From Caprimulgus europaeus (Eukaryota; Chordata; Aves; Caprimulgiformes; Caprimulgidae), in the NCBI GenBank assembly GCA_907165065.1, contig OU015528.1:32386515-32450514 (forward strand): DNA of 64,000 nucleotides, read 5' to 3'. The position numbers and the translations under genes are program-made. Each line of letters starts with the position of its first letter. Position 1 is the stretch's first letter. Shown here in pieces: positions 24,251 to 36,459 of the stretch. The notes under the pieces were generated by a model. That model was not told the DNA's origin, searched no databases, and saw only the letters and a list, made by a program, of their open reading frames with translations.

Positions 24251-26665
24251 GGAGATTATTTTAAGGCTTTCTGTTCCAGGGGAACTTTGCAAATTATCCA
24301 CGGTTACTCCAACGCAGAGTACACGCAGAGGTAAGATGCCAGGTCTCCCTGGAACACTGAGCTCTGGGGCTCTGAGCATGCCCATGTATGACCTTGCAGG
24401 CAGAAAGCATCGATGGAGAGCTACAAATGGCACAAACCCCCAGGCAGTGAGTGTGTCTGTGGGATGGAGGGGAGCCTTGCTGGCAGCTTCCTACTCATGC
24501 TGCTTGGCCTGGGGGTTCAGCATCTCCACACGCCGTGGACAAGCTGTTTCGAGCTAAGCTGCTGTCTTTGCAGTCCATCAGTGGCCGATGAGCAGAGGAC
24601 AGAAGTGTCCCTGCCACCCAGGAGGCTGATGAACCCACTTCCCTTGGCACCTTCGGCTCGCTGGAGCTGCTCATCGCCTCCTGCACAAGCCCCAGCTTGC
24701 GGGCTGTGAGATTTCCAGTGTGCGTTTGGCCTTGGGGTCTTTCCCGATGCCAAAGAGGATTGGTCGCCAGAACTTATTAACTTGCATTTCAAGCTGAACA
24801 CCACTATAAACAGCTAACTCAGGGAGCAGGGAGGGCTCAGCAGGTACATCCCAGGGATAGGGCTTTAAAAGAATTTGGCAAGGCTCTCAGATGTATTTTT
24901 ATAACTACAAAATGCAGATGAAAGTGAAATAGAAAGTGAATGCTGGACACCTGCTTTGGGCAGGAAAAACAGACCCAGCAAAAAACATGAATGCAATTCA
25001 CACTCATCTTTGAAGGACTGTTCTCTTATAAAACCTATATCTGATAAAAAATATTTAGTTCAGAAAGGAAACATTTGAAATGTGATCCCTTTTCTTCAAA
25101 ATTAAACTGTTTAATAATTGACTATAAAAAAGTACAGTGGCCAGCCTTGGGAACTTCACTTACAGCCATTATTAAGGATTATATTATTTTGGCTCAACAT
25201 TGGACTTGTATGTGCATGTGCAAGTGTGTGGTTGTATGGCTTTGGCATAGAGCTGGTAGAAGTGAACACATGGCTCACAAGGTGTGTTACACTTTGTGCA
25301 CAAAACCCCATGAAAATATAAACATAAACAATCAGGGTCAGACTTAAGTAATGTAACAAATGGGGAAGTGGAAAACAAAGTCAGTCATGAAGTTGAGTTC
25401 AGAACACTCCACAGCATGGGTCATGTTAAGAAAGGTTTGAAGTGATGCTAGGTCAGGAATCAGGCATTTCAGCTCATCAAGGAAGCGTGCGCTAGGAAAC
25501 AGGCATGAAAAGGGAAGATAAATCATGTAGCAATCTTTCTTGTTATATGAAAGAGAAAGGAGAAAATATCAGTGAGCTTGCATTATCTCTGAGGCATTAA
25601 ATGTTTTAAGGACAACAGCAAACCCCAGAAAAGTCACAGATGAAGCTGTATTTTATAAAAACATGTTTTCAGTTTCTGTGAATTAACTAATCAATTAGTG
25701 ATCTGCATGCTGATGAAAAATGCATGGTTCAGGAGAAATTCATATCTGATATTTGGAAACAGGCTGATTTCTCACATCTTTTTGACCATACAATTCAAAC
25801 AAAATTTACTGAGTACATACTAGATTTAATAAAAAAGACACTAATTCAGATATGTTTTCCTCATCAGGTGGGTGTCTGGTTGTCCCTTCCCCTGTTCCAT
25901 AATTCTCACTATTCCTTGGTAGTTAGTAGCAGTCTTACAAAAAGGTATATTGTGAAAAACCTATAAAATCTGCAAGAGAATAAGAGCCATAGGCTCACTT
26001 GTATGTGTTCCCAGGACTGCTACTAAAAAGCACCAACTCTGCCCATGCAGAAACAAGTTGCTCTTCTCAGGAACATCCTCTTCTCATCGCTCCAGTTTTG
26101 CTTCATACGTCCTTTTTGCTCTGCCTGTACCCTAACTAAAGCCTGTGGGAACAGTGTGTCAGCACAGACCAAAAGCTCCCTGTATCTGCAATGCTGATTC
26201 CAGTAGTGGCCAGTAAGGGCTGTGTAAGGAAGTATGCCAGCAATGGGAGAGGAGAGGGGTACAGCCTCCCCTCCGAATGGTCTGCCATCACCAGTGGCTC
26301 CAGGCAGTCTTCTTGAGTTTACTGTGGCCTTGACGAACTTCCTTCTTCGACTTCATCTACTTACTTTTGACATCGAAAATGTCCTGTGGCCGTTGCTCTA
26401 TGTTCAAAATTAAACTCAGCAAGGAGATATCTTATTCACATTTCTTCGTGGGGGAACAAGGAGGAATGCTTGAATATTTCCCAACCTCAAAAATAAATTA
26501 ACAAAATCTCAAACTGTAGGATGTTTATCTCCCAAACAGCTTTTCCAGAGAGACAATCTGTAAGTAAAGCTTTCAGAAAAAGTTGCAGCCACTCCTACTA
26601 CAGCAACATCATTGTGAGTGCTCACGCTACCATAATCTGACAGATTTTTCTGAGCTTAAACTCAC

Positions 26666-26812
26666 AATTCTACTTTAGGTGAAACAGGAGATTTTGTATG
26701 CTCTGCCTCTTCATCTGAGGTTCTCAATACACAGTAGCACAGTAATGTAACACCCATTAATTTGCTGACCCCTGTGAACCATTTCATATATTCCTCGTGA
26801 TTATAATTTACA
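26666..26812 (-). other. Exon-like segment, 147 bp, unidentified
   Basis: On the minus strand a pyrimidine-rich acceptor ending GGTTTCAG precedes base 26,812. A strong GTGAGT donor begins right after base 26,666. The 147 bp between them stays open in one frame. Both ends fall in the same phase (phase 2), so an exon here would be symmetric. The 48 complete codons begin VNYNHEEYMKWFTGVSK and include a Cys-containing hydrophobic run and an acidic/Ser-Pro-rich C-terminal part (TSDEEAEHTKSPVSPKVE). The HEEYMKWF stretch loosely recalls the last helix of a PH domain, but I do not recognise the protein. Without splicing, a TGA follows at once. Splice-like pairs around short open frames are expected by chance in 64 kb, so confidence is low. 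Confidence 0.22.
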
Positions 26813-28339
26813 CTGAAACCGAAAGCAGAAGAATCAAAATGAGTAACATGTGAAAGCTCTGCAAAGATATGAAGGGCAAAAGGGCTTATGAGGTCCAATT
26901 TATTTTGAGTAGTCCATGCTGCTTTGAAAACAATCCTGAGTAAATGATTCAGCAGGGTTATCTGAGGAAACTGGCCACCAGAAGAAAAGGTGTCTTGTTC
27001 AGTCTTTTACACTTTATCTTCTGCCTGTCTCTGCTCTTCACTGTAATCCAGTTAAACAAATATAAAATGGACAGATTAAGACATTATGCTAAATGACAGT
27101 TTAAAGGGACCATGTTGTAGCCAGAGGACCAGAAGAGGACTGGCCACAAGAATATGCCCTTGATGTTTTTTCTGAAGTGAGGCATCTTGTTGGAGCAAGC
27201 ACTCAAAGTGTTAATACGCTTTCTGTAGGCTCAAAATTTGAGCTAGGATGTTTCAGTTTTATCTAGGCTGTAATCCCATCCCTTAAACACTCCCTAGTCC
27301 AGAGAAAAGGCACCATCAGTGTCAGACAAAGCACATTTTTAGCCAAAGTAACCATGGTTTTTGCATTACTGCTTTTACTTTTGCCATCATTTTCTCCATT
27401 TGGCCACAGACTTTATTGTCCCACTTTCATTGGGTCTGAAGCAGTGATGTGTCCTCTGCAGAGGGGTTTAGCACAGAGCTGTACCTCTGGGGCAGTGAGA
27501 CATCCCTTCAAACCCTGTGCGACACTGCACCTCTACCACCCTTTGCCCCAGGGAGTTAAGAGCTTAGTAGCTGCAGGCATGACTGCACAACCAAAGTGTT
27601 TTGGTGGCATTACACAAGAGTTTGCAAAAAAGTCTTCACACCAGAAGCCAAAGAACTTGTGCTGGATTTCATCTATGAAATTTGGGATTTAAAGAAAGAA
27701 GCATGCAGATGTGCTCTAAGGATGAGCTAGCTGTATCAGATCATGGCAAACAGGTAGAAAAGTTCAGCTTCAAGCAAAGAGAGCTGCTTTTCTCACACAT
27801 GCTTTGACCAGATCTTCCTTAAAAGGTGTCTTTTGTGGATCATTTTTATTAAGTGGGCTGTCACACAGAGGCAGGTGTATTTTAACACAGACAGGTTCCT
27901 AGTGTTAACATAGACAAGTATGTCAGAGTGAGCCAGGACACTGGGCACTGGGGCTAAATTCAGCTACAAGATTGGGCGAGTTGTCTGCAGGCAAGAGGTT
28001 AATGTCAGCGCTGTCCTTAGGAAAGACTGACTCTTAAAATATCACATCTGAATATAAGCTCCTCTCAAGCTACAAAAATCTGTCAGGCTCGTTGCCAAGA
28101 GGCATTGGGTTGCAGATGCTTTGGTTCCTCAGTGCTCCTGCAGGATGATCTCACACATACACATTTCCAAACCCAGGACAATGTTTTTATCTTCAAGCAG
28201 CAGTGGGTGCCAAGGCACTCTCCTGCAGCAATCACAGACCCTCTGGATGAAACTGGTATGGTTTCCATGGGGCTCAAACATTGAGGAGGAAAATTCCCAA
28301 CTAATAAAATCCATAGCTTGCTCTCTCTGCTCTGTGCAG

Positions 28340-28402
28340 CAGCCTGCAAAGGTGTTCCTGAGCACTCGTTCTGCAAGGCCTCAGACTCACTGCACCCTGC
28401 AT
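28340..28402 (+). other. Exon-like segment, 63 bp, unidentified
   Basis: A pyrimidine-rich acceptor (GCTCTCTCTGCTCTGTGCAG, ending at 28,339) and a strong GTAAGT donor (from 28,403) bracket 63 bp on the plus strand. Two of the three frames are open across it. The segment could be a small coding or lncRNA exon, but the encoded 21 residues are not recognisable and a chance pairing of splice signals is likely. Confidence 0.15.
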
Positions 28403-31400
28403 GTAAGTTATTTTGGTGTGCTTTGAAGCCTAAACACTTGGTAGGTAACTTCAGGCAGTCAGCTGAGGGACCTGAGGCAGGAGCAGCATCCACCTTGGAC
28501 ACCCTCTGCAGCAAGGAGAGACCAGACCCACCAGAGGTTGATTTGGATCCTATTTTCAAAACCATACTGTTTACACAAGGAAAAATGTGTGTGTGTGTTT
28601 CTGTGGGTGTGCAAAGAGGTGTGTGTAAGTGTACTCATACCCTTACAGTTTTACAAGACAATTTGATGCTGTCTGAAAATGCAGCCTAAGGTATTTAAAA
28701 GCAAAGAGCATAATCTATGGAGAGGAATACAGTATCCTGCTAAAAATGTTATATGTCTGATCTGGGAATACTTATGGTTTAAGTGGGCTATAAATGAATA
28801 CTTAACTGCTTTAGTGCTGTGAAGCGATGACCCTCACGTGGCCTTGGGACATGCTGCATGGTCTCCTTCAGCTGCTACTCCACTGAAAATAATGGGAGCG
28901 TGCATAATAGAGCCAGCCCAGAGGTCAAGACTGCCTCCAGGAACTACCAGAGGGTCCTCTGCCTAATATAATGCCCTAACGTTTCCAAAACAATGTAATT
29001 CTGCTATCCTAGATGCAATAAATGCTATTTATGAATTCCACATCAGAACCACATGTAGGCTGAGCCCCACATTTTAATACCTGGAATAGTACTGCTATAC
29101 AAACTATAAACCATTTTTGTAAGAAAGTGATAAATCACATAGTGCATAAACCATTTTAGGTTAGTAAGGTTGTGTGACAGGAAAAAAAAATAATTAACAA
29201 ATAAATTTTTAACACATAAAAGTGCAAAGTCTGGCTTATTCCAGCTCATGACCTTTTTTATTGGAACCTATTTGGAAAATCCGTGCACATTTGTTTTGTC
29301 CTTGTGAGCATTGCTAATTTTAGCTTGAATGATCATTCATCTAAGAATTCATGCCTGAAATGAAATGCTTCACCATTTGTTATTCTCTTCTCATAAACGT
29401 TTATTACCCAGTCACAAGAGGGAAAGCACAGAGTGACTGCACAGCTCCCCACACAGCACAAACAGTGAGCAGTGACAAGAAGCATTCAGCCACTTTTGGA
29501 GATGAACTAAGTCAGTCCAAGGTAATATTAGACACACAGCCCTCTTCATTCCTTTTGTGCTCCACCAGTGTCATCCCCACCCCAGCACAGCTCAATTCTT
29601 CCCAGTCAGCACCTCAACTCTACTGCTGGAGTTGGTGGCAAGATAAAACATCAGGCAGCGTTTTCCCTGCCAGGCTGTGAGAGAGCGTGGAAGAGGGACT
29701 TAAAGCTCTCCTGCCTGCGTTTCCCCATGCCTGTTCTTCCCTTGGCTTGTCAGGTGCCAGTTGTGTTGGCTTCCATCTTCCACCCAGCACCAAAGGAACA
29801 GCAGGAATGTCAAAATCAGAAACGAAAACCAATTCAGGCCCTTTGACAAGGATCCAGGTGGGTGTGGTCAAGGCTGAGCAAGCGCTAGGACAGATAAAAC
29901 CAAGCACCACAGTCAGGTCTCAGCAGCATCCACATTCATATGCATCAGTGCTCCAGCACTATTTTCCATCAAAGAGCACCTGGGATGACACCCATCTCCC
30001 TATCCTTTTCAATTCAGCAAATCTGACACTGACAAGTGTCCCTTTGTCATGAGAGAATTCGGAAATCTGAATTCACAGCACGCTGTGTAAAGTATTACAC
30101 TACTGATCAACTTCACCACTACAGGAACAAGTGCAAAGAAGAGGTCAGCCTGCAGCCATCAAACTGAAGCAGTTGAGAAATGTGTGTTTGTAACACAAAT
30201 ATGCTCAGCTAAACTCATAAGCATAAATGTAGTCAGCATAAGGCATTCAATTCCTACAGAAAATCTTCAGACCAGTTATGATTTCCTCTCCACCTTCCAC
30301 AACGGTTTAACTCCTTGTCCTAATGGATTTTCTCTTTATATTTTAGTCTTCATTTTCAGTCCTAGTGATATCTTCTTTCATCTAGTGGGGATCCCCTTAT
30401 TAATAGCACTGAAGCAGTGCCTGCTCATAATCTTTTCTGCTGCTGACTCCAAGTCCTAAAACGTTAGGTATGAAGGACATCTTTTATCTGATACACTGAG
30501 CCTATCTTTTTTTCTCCAGCTTAAAATATTCTCTCTAGATCCCGTTGAGCAAACTGTGTATGTGTGTCTATACAGACAAGGGCTAGTACAGCCAAAAAAA
30601 AGGCTAAAGGTGTAAAAAAAGGTTCACAGGGAAAAAAAACCCCTGAATTTCAAAGTCCCTAAGTTTGGAGAAAAGGTTGTATGTTGAATGAGAAATAAAC
30701 AACAGCAGGAATGAATGATTCAGGACTTAATTGCAGTATTGGAATTATTGTTAATTCTGCTACCCAAAAAATAAACCTGTAATTAAAGGTGAATACAATT
30801 CATTGCCACTAATTATCATCCCAGGCAACCGAGAATGAAGGAAGGCAAGGCATAGCTCATGCTGTGGTTGACACTGCAGTAGCCCAGTCCCCTGGCCTTG
30901 GCTGGAACCTCCCATGCCATGTAAATAATGATATACTCAAATGGTCTCTGTGACTGGAGCTTTGAAGGTGCCTGTGATAATTGAAGCTGCTTTCAAAATG
31001 GGCAGTTCTGCTCCTTTAGAGCTGTGTCAGGTGTGACTACTCATTTCCAAGTGACTCTGCTGCCATATGAGGCTGCATAAGTGCTCCTATGTGGCATCAC
31101 TGCCGAGTGATGCTCAGGAACCACCTTTCTACATTGAATATCGCTGCACAAGACCTCCCAGTTCCTCTCCCTGTTTGTGTTTTGTGCACCAGTATGATGC
31201 CTTCCCTCTCCCTCTGCTTCATCTCCATGAAAAGAAGGTCTGAAACAAAGTGATCAATAAACTAGCAGAAATACAATCAATATTTCTGTTTTATATTAAG
31301 GTGAAGTGAGTGTCCCATGATTGGCCTTCAAGGCACTTTGCAAAGGGCAGAAAGTATCAAAAAACTGTGCTAACTAAATTTCAGAAGCTTTGGGCTTTGC

Positions 31401-32149
31401 TTTGTTAACAGATTTTGTAACAAAAAATAGGCTTGTCAGCACATTTGAATCATACACACCAATCAATTCTGTTTGGCCAGTTTCTCTCCTAAGGGCTTTC
31501 ATCTCAGTTTATTGGTTCATAGTTGACTTGTACCTGCATTGATTCATTTGTGAGCTAATCATTAGCCTTCCCTTGTAAAGGTGTATTTCTGCTAACTAGT
31601 CCCTGCCTCTTCTTTTTTCAACATTGTGTACTTTAATTACAACTCCTGCCAAAGGTGACCTGGATCTGTGTGTCGCACTAGCCTGCCTCGGAGAGAGGAG
31701 TTCAGAGCACAGCAGATAACACTGCTCATCTTCATCACTACATTAGTTCTGTTCCTTCAGATTTGTGAATTTAAAATCAGTAAGGTTTTTTCAATGTTTC
31801 AGTGCCTTACATAAATAGTCCTTAGTGGGAACCACCTCACTCCAAAATGAAGACAGCAAGTAACAGCCTCAATTATTCGGAAAGAGCAATTTGTTAAAAA
31901 GAGCAGAGCACTTGCATTACTTTTGGTCCATCTTTATTGCTTCCAGAAGGCAACACTCTCAGGAAAGTTTTAATGGCCAGATGTTCAGCTTCTCCAGCTG
32001 TTGAAATATTTTTGGAAGTACCATCAGTCAAGGAGAAATTACAGGTCATTGGGGACATGTGTTGACCTTTGCAGGAAGAGGGTGGTTTGGCTCACAGACT
32101 GACCTTCCCAGCCAAAAGTCTGCTAGGAGGTGAGTTCTGTGACATCTCT

Positions 32150-34484
32150 AATTGGACCTTGTTATTCAATGTAATGGCCTCACTCAAGTCAGGGTAGTAC
32201 CCTGGAGTGCAGGACAGCAGAATCGGAGCCTATCAAGGCCTGGTATTTTCAACCCTGGCAAAGCAGCAACTAATTTATGTGCTGGATTTATCTCATGTGG
32301 CAGGAACAGAATTCCAAGCAGAATTGCAACCCTGGACTTTGGGAGGGCCAACTTTGGCCTTTTCAAGCAATTGTTAGGAGAAATCCCATGGGAAAGGGTA
32401 CTTGAAGGCAAAGGGCCCAAGATAGCTGGTTAACATTCAGGGACTGCTTCTTCCAAGCTCAAGATCAAAGCATCCCGATATGTAGGAAGCCAAGGAAGGG
32501 AGCCAGGAGACCTGCTTGGTTAAACAGGGAACTGCTGGGCATACTCAAGTGGAAGAGGAGAGTTTACAGATCATGGAAGGAGGGGTTGGCCACTTGGGAA
32601 GAATATAAGGCTGTTGTCAGAGGATGTAGGGAGGCAACTAGGAAAGCAAAGGCCTCCTTAGAATTAAACCTTGCCAGAGGGGTCAAGGACAACAGGAAGA
32701 GCTTCTTCAAATACATGGCAGATAAAGCCAACACTAGACGCAATGTAGGCCCACTGATGAATGAGGTGGGTGCCCTGGTGACAGAGGATACAGAGAAGGC
32801 TGAGTTACTGAATGCCTTCTTTGTCTCTGACTACTCTGCCAGAAGCTGTCCTGAGGAGCCCCGGACCCTGAGGCCCCAGAGGGAGTCAGGACAATAGAGG
32901 AGTTTGCCTTGGTTGATGAGGACTGGGTCAGGGACCAATTAAGCAAACTGGACATCCATAAATCTATGGGTCCAGATGGGATGCACCCATGGGTGTTGAG
33001 GGAGCTGGCTGAAGTCATTGCTAGACCACTCTCCATCATCTTTGCTAAGTCGTGGGGAACGGGAGAGGTGCCTGAGGACTGGAGGAAGGCAATTGTCACT
33101 GCAGTCTTCAAAAAGGGCAAGAAGGAGGACCCGGGTAACTACAGACCGGTCAGCCTCACCTCCATCCCTGGGAAGGTGATGGAACAACTTATCCTTGGTG
33201 CCATCTCTAGGCATGTCAAGGATAAGAGGGTCATTAGGGGCAGTCAGCATGGCTTCACCAAGGGGAAGTTGTGCTTGGCCAACCTTCTAGACTTTTATGA
33301 AGACATAACCAGGTGGCTAGATGATGGCAAAGCAGTGGATGTCGTCTGTCTTGATTTCAGCAAGGCATTTGACACGGTCTCCCACAGCATCCTCGCTGCC
33401 AAATTGAGGAAGTGTGGATTAGATGATCAGGTAGTGAGATGGACTGTGAACTGGCTGGTGGGAAGAAGCCAGAGAGTGGTGGTCAATGGGGCAGAGTCCA
33501 GTTGGAGACCTGTGTCTAGTGGAGTCCCTCAAGGGTCGGTACTAGGAACAGTACTATTCAATATATTCATCAATGACCTGGATGAGGGAATAGAGGGCAC
33601 TGTCAGCAAGTTTGCTGATGACACAAAGCTGGGAGGAGTGGCTGACACTCCAGAAGGCTGTGCTGCCATCCAGAGAGACCTGGACAGGCTGGAGAGCTGG
33701 GTAGGGAAAAACTTGATGAAATATAATAAGGGCAAGTGTAGGGTGTTGCACCCAGACAGGAACAACCCCAGGTTCTAGTATAGGTTGGGAGATGATCTCC
33801 TAGAGAGCAGTGTAGGGGAAAGGGATCTGGGAGTCCTGGTGGACAGCAGGATGACCATGAGCCAGCACTGTGCCCTTGTGGCCAGGAAGGCCAATGGCAT
33901 CCTGGGGTGCATTAGAAGGGGTGTGGTTAGTAGGTCGAGAGAGGTTCTCCTTCCCCTCTACTCTGCCCTGGTGAGGCCACATCTGGAATATTGTGTCCAG
34001 TTCTGGGCCCCACAGTTCAAGAAGGACAGGGAACTGCTTGAGAGAGTCCAGCACAGAGCCACCAAAATGATGAAGGGAGTGGAGCATCTCCCTTACGAGG
34101 AACGGCTGAGGGAGCTGGGCCTCTTTAGCTTGGAGAAGAGGAGACTGAGGGGTGACCTCATTAATGTTTATAAATATGTGAAGGGTGAGTGTCAGGTGGA
34201 TGGAGCCAGGCTCTTCACAGTGGTGTCCGATGATAGGACAAGGGGCAATGATGTAAGCTGGAACACAGGAGGTTCTGCTTAAATTTGAGAACGAACTTCT
34301 TTACTGTGAGAGTAACAGAGCACTGGAACAGGCTGCCCAGGGAGGTTGTGGAGTCTCCTTCTCTGGAGACATTCAAGACCCGCCTGGACGCCTTCCTCAT
34401 CTAGGTGTTCCTGTTCCGGCAGGGGGCTTGGACTAGATGATCTTTTGAGGTCCCTTCCAATCCCTGACATTGTGATTCTGTGAT
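32150..34484 (+). mobile_element. CR1 LINE, 5'-truncated, 2.3 kb
   Basis: This is the largest element in the window. It holds roughly the second half of a CR1 retrotransposon: the linker region of ORF2 (IATLDFGRANFGLFKQLL and onward), the reverse transcriptase, the conserved C-terminal region and the short 3' UTR. The UTR contains GGACTAGATGATC and AGGTCCCTTCCAATCC and ends in ATTCTGTG at 34,475-34,482. The 5' edge is uncertain; similarity starts between about 32,050 and 32,160. The endonuclease domain and ORF1 are absent, as is usual for CR1 copies that stop early in reverse transcription. No clear target-site duplication is visible. Its ORF2 is broken and is described separately. Confidence 0.95.
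32410..34404 (+). pseudogene. CR1 ORF2 (reverse transcriptase), disrupted
   Basis: The non-LTR reverse transcriptase that would copy CR1 RNA at its target site is readable but broken. Visible conserved blocks are [60 protein letters not shown] (motif A aspartate near 33,353), [11 protein letters not shown] (motif B) and FADDTK at 33,611-33,628 (motif C with both catalytic aspartates). They are followed by the C-terminal [24 protein letters not shown] and [18 protein letters not shown] blocks. Lesions: a frameshift near 32,411-32,416; a frameshift between about 32,860 and 32,900; an in-frame TAG at 33,776-33,778; and a frameshift near 34,246-34,275. After the last one the final NLRTNFFTVRVTEHWNRL segment is in another frame, ending at TAG 34,402-34,404. 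The copy cannot make an intact protein. Confidence 0.93.
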
Positions 34485-36459
34485 CATTACTGTGTGATTA
34501 ACATCACCTACTGATTGCCATTTCTTAACAAATAGGTTGTGATGCCCTGGCTGGCACCAAGAAACATCTTACACCACAAATGCAATGCAATGCAAGAGGT
34601 CTCTGAATATGAACTGCAATGTCAAAATGCAGTCCAGCACAACAGTATTATCGTAGCTTGTGAATGGAGGGAAAGACAACTCTGGGAGTCCCCTCCACTG
34701 CCTCAACACAGGCATCCAGTGCCGCCTGAAATCCCACCTACCCTCACACTGCTGCTCCAGGAGCTGAGAGAGATTTCCTAGAAGTTCTGTGTCACATCTT
34801 CCAACCCCATGCAGGTGTCCTGGGTGCTTGAAAGCCTCTTGAAAGCCTCTTGAACAGCACTAGGTACTCATATGTGGGCAGCTGAAACTGCTGCTGGCGG
34901 GCAGCCAGCTGAACAAGGCTGGACATGCAGCAGTGAAAGGATTCAACTACATGAGCACAGGTTTCCAGGTCTGCTGTATGAGCCCCACATGGCAGGGGAC
35001 ACAGAGTGCAGTGACCCCCGTTGGCCCCATCCGGAGGTCACTGCACTCTGGGTGTCCTAGATGGCAACTCCCTCCTGCATGGAACGGAACCAAACCGTCC
35101 ATCCTCCCTAGCTGGAAAGACAGACACCCGGTGCTCAGGCAGGCTCCCACCTACTGACAACCACATGAAGGTTCCTTCATCTGGAGTTAAACTCAGTCCT
35201 AGTTTTCCAGAGGCAAGTTATATTACGTGTTTCCAAACAGTAATGCCTTTGGTCTGCTTCTCAGATTAAGTCAAATTATCAAGGGACACAAGAGGTTCTG
35301 CAAGGAGCTGTGAGTTTAGATAGCTGGGCATTTAGTTAGCCATTGTTAAACATACCAGTATGCAACTGAAAATTGCAACCTTATGGGGACAATGTACAAA
35401 ATCTCACCTGCCTGATACAGAAAATCATTAACTATTTTATTGTTCTTTGCCATCTTTTTTTTTTTTTTTCAGGAAGTCAGGTATTTTTTCAGTTAGAAGA
35501 ATTCACAAATTAGTTTTATACTGAAATAGCACATTTGGTAATTGACTTAAATCATCACTGCTTTTAACTATTCTTTCATTCATTCCTAATACTAAAGTGA
35601 TGAAAGCATTCAGCACAGCTAGATTAAGCTCTCACAATCGGCGTAAACTGGCCTAAGTGAAGGCTGACCCCAAAAGACCTGATTTCAGCTGTTCGTGCCC
35701 TCTTGTTCCAGCAGCAGTGACCCTGCAGCTGTGGGATGAGCCAAATCAAGGAATTATCATCTGGAAAACAGTTTTGCTGAGTTTTATACCTGGTCAGTTC
35801 TCAGTCAGATGTGGCTCATTAGGGACTTCACAGACCCTAATGCTGGTGTGAGAGACGTGGGAACAAGTGAATACAGATCAGCTTAACCCCATTATGAAAC
35901 TACAACCTGGAAAAATATCTAACAAATTTTGAATTTATGGTCTGGGGCAATAAACACATTTTGCAACACTTGGACTAGGTGCAAACTATTAATAGCTGAA
36001 CTGATAAAGCCTTTGTTTTCTCTGCAAAGCAGGAGAGACTGATCAGCATCCACTCTTGAGTGCTGATCTTGCAAGTCTAGCAGTCTTTTCCCCACTGCTG
36101 AGTGAGTCCCAGGTGGTTCACACAGCTATCTGTCCTACATACTTATAAGGATCCATTATCTGGATAGCTGGCTCGTGCAGCAAAAGGTTTTCCAACGCAG
36201 AGTATTTCTTCTCAGTGCTCTGTGCTATGGTTTTCAGGCATGCACACAATATTCTAATTAATATATTTATTATGGGGTCATTTGTTCGGAAAATACCTCA
36301 TTGGAAAAAAAAAAAAAAAGAGTACATGAGCGATCAGACCACAGCGAGGATTGAGGTTGTTCTGCTGCCGCAGGGCCAGAAGTTTTGCAGCTGAGATGGT
36401 CACAAACCGAGCACCTGCCTGGTTCACTTTCGGATGTTCACGCCAGCCACGCTAACCTG
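34485..36459. other. Unannotated non-coding stretch
   Basis: I see no gene. The segment holds a short 11-bp tandem duplication (CTTGAAAGCCT, near 34,828-34,849), the hairpin at 34,996-35,058, a 15-base T run (35,455-35,469) and a 15-base A run (36,305-36,319). GC content rises sharply from about 36,450 into the CpG-rich segment. Confidence 0.55.
34996..35058. other. Strong imperfect hairpin, pre-miRNA-sized
   Basis: CAGAGTGCAGTGACC (35,002-35,016) and its exact reverse complement (35,036-35,050) are separated by a 19-nt loop, giving a perfect 15-bp stem. After a 2-nt bulge (GG at 35,051-35,052) five more Watson-Crick pairs and one G-U pair extend the base (34,996-35,001 with 35,053-35,058). 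The 63-nt structure has the size and shape of a microRNA precursor, but I do not recognise a known miRNA seed. A processed repeat or a chance inverted duplication would look the same. Confidence 0.5.

Larger units (their letters stand above)
24251..32149. other. Unannotated non-coding stretch
   Basis: I see no complete gene and no recognisable interspersed repeat. Two exon-like segments (26,666-26,812 minus; 28,340-28,402 plus) are described separately. A short GT-rich run lies near 28,586-28,625. All other open frames are short, overlap frames on the opposite strand and show no familiar domains. Confidence 0.5.

Noticed and set aside
24671..24904. Terminal coding exon spliced directly to the 26.7-kb exon-like segment
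   Set aside because: With the acceptor at about 24,905 the phase carried over from the 26.7-kb donor meets an in-frame stop before the protein-like stretch, so the two cannot be joined as first supposed.
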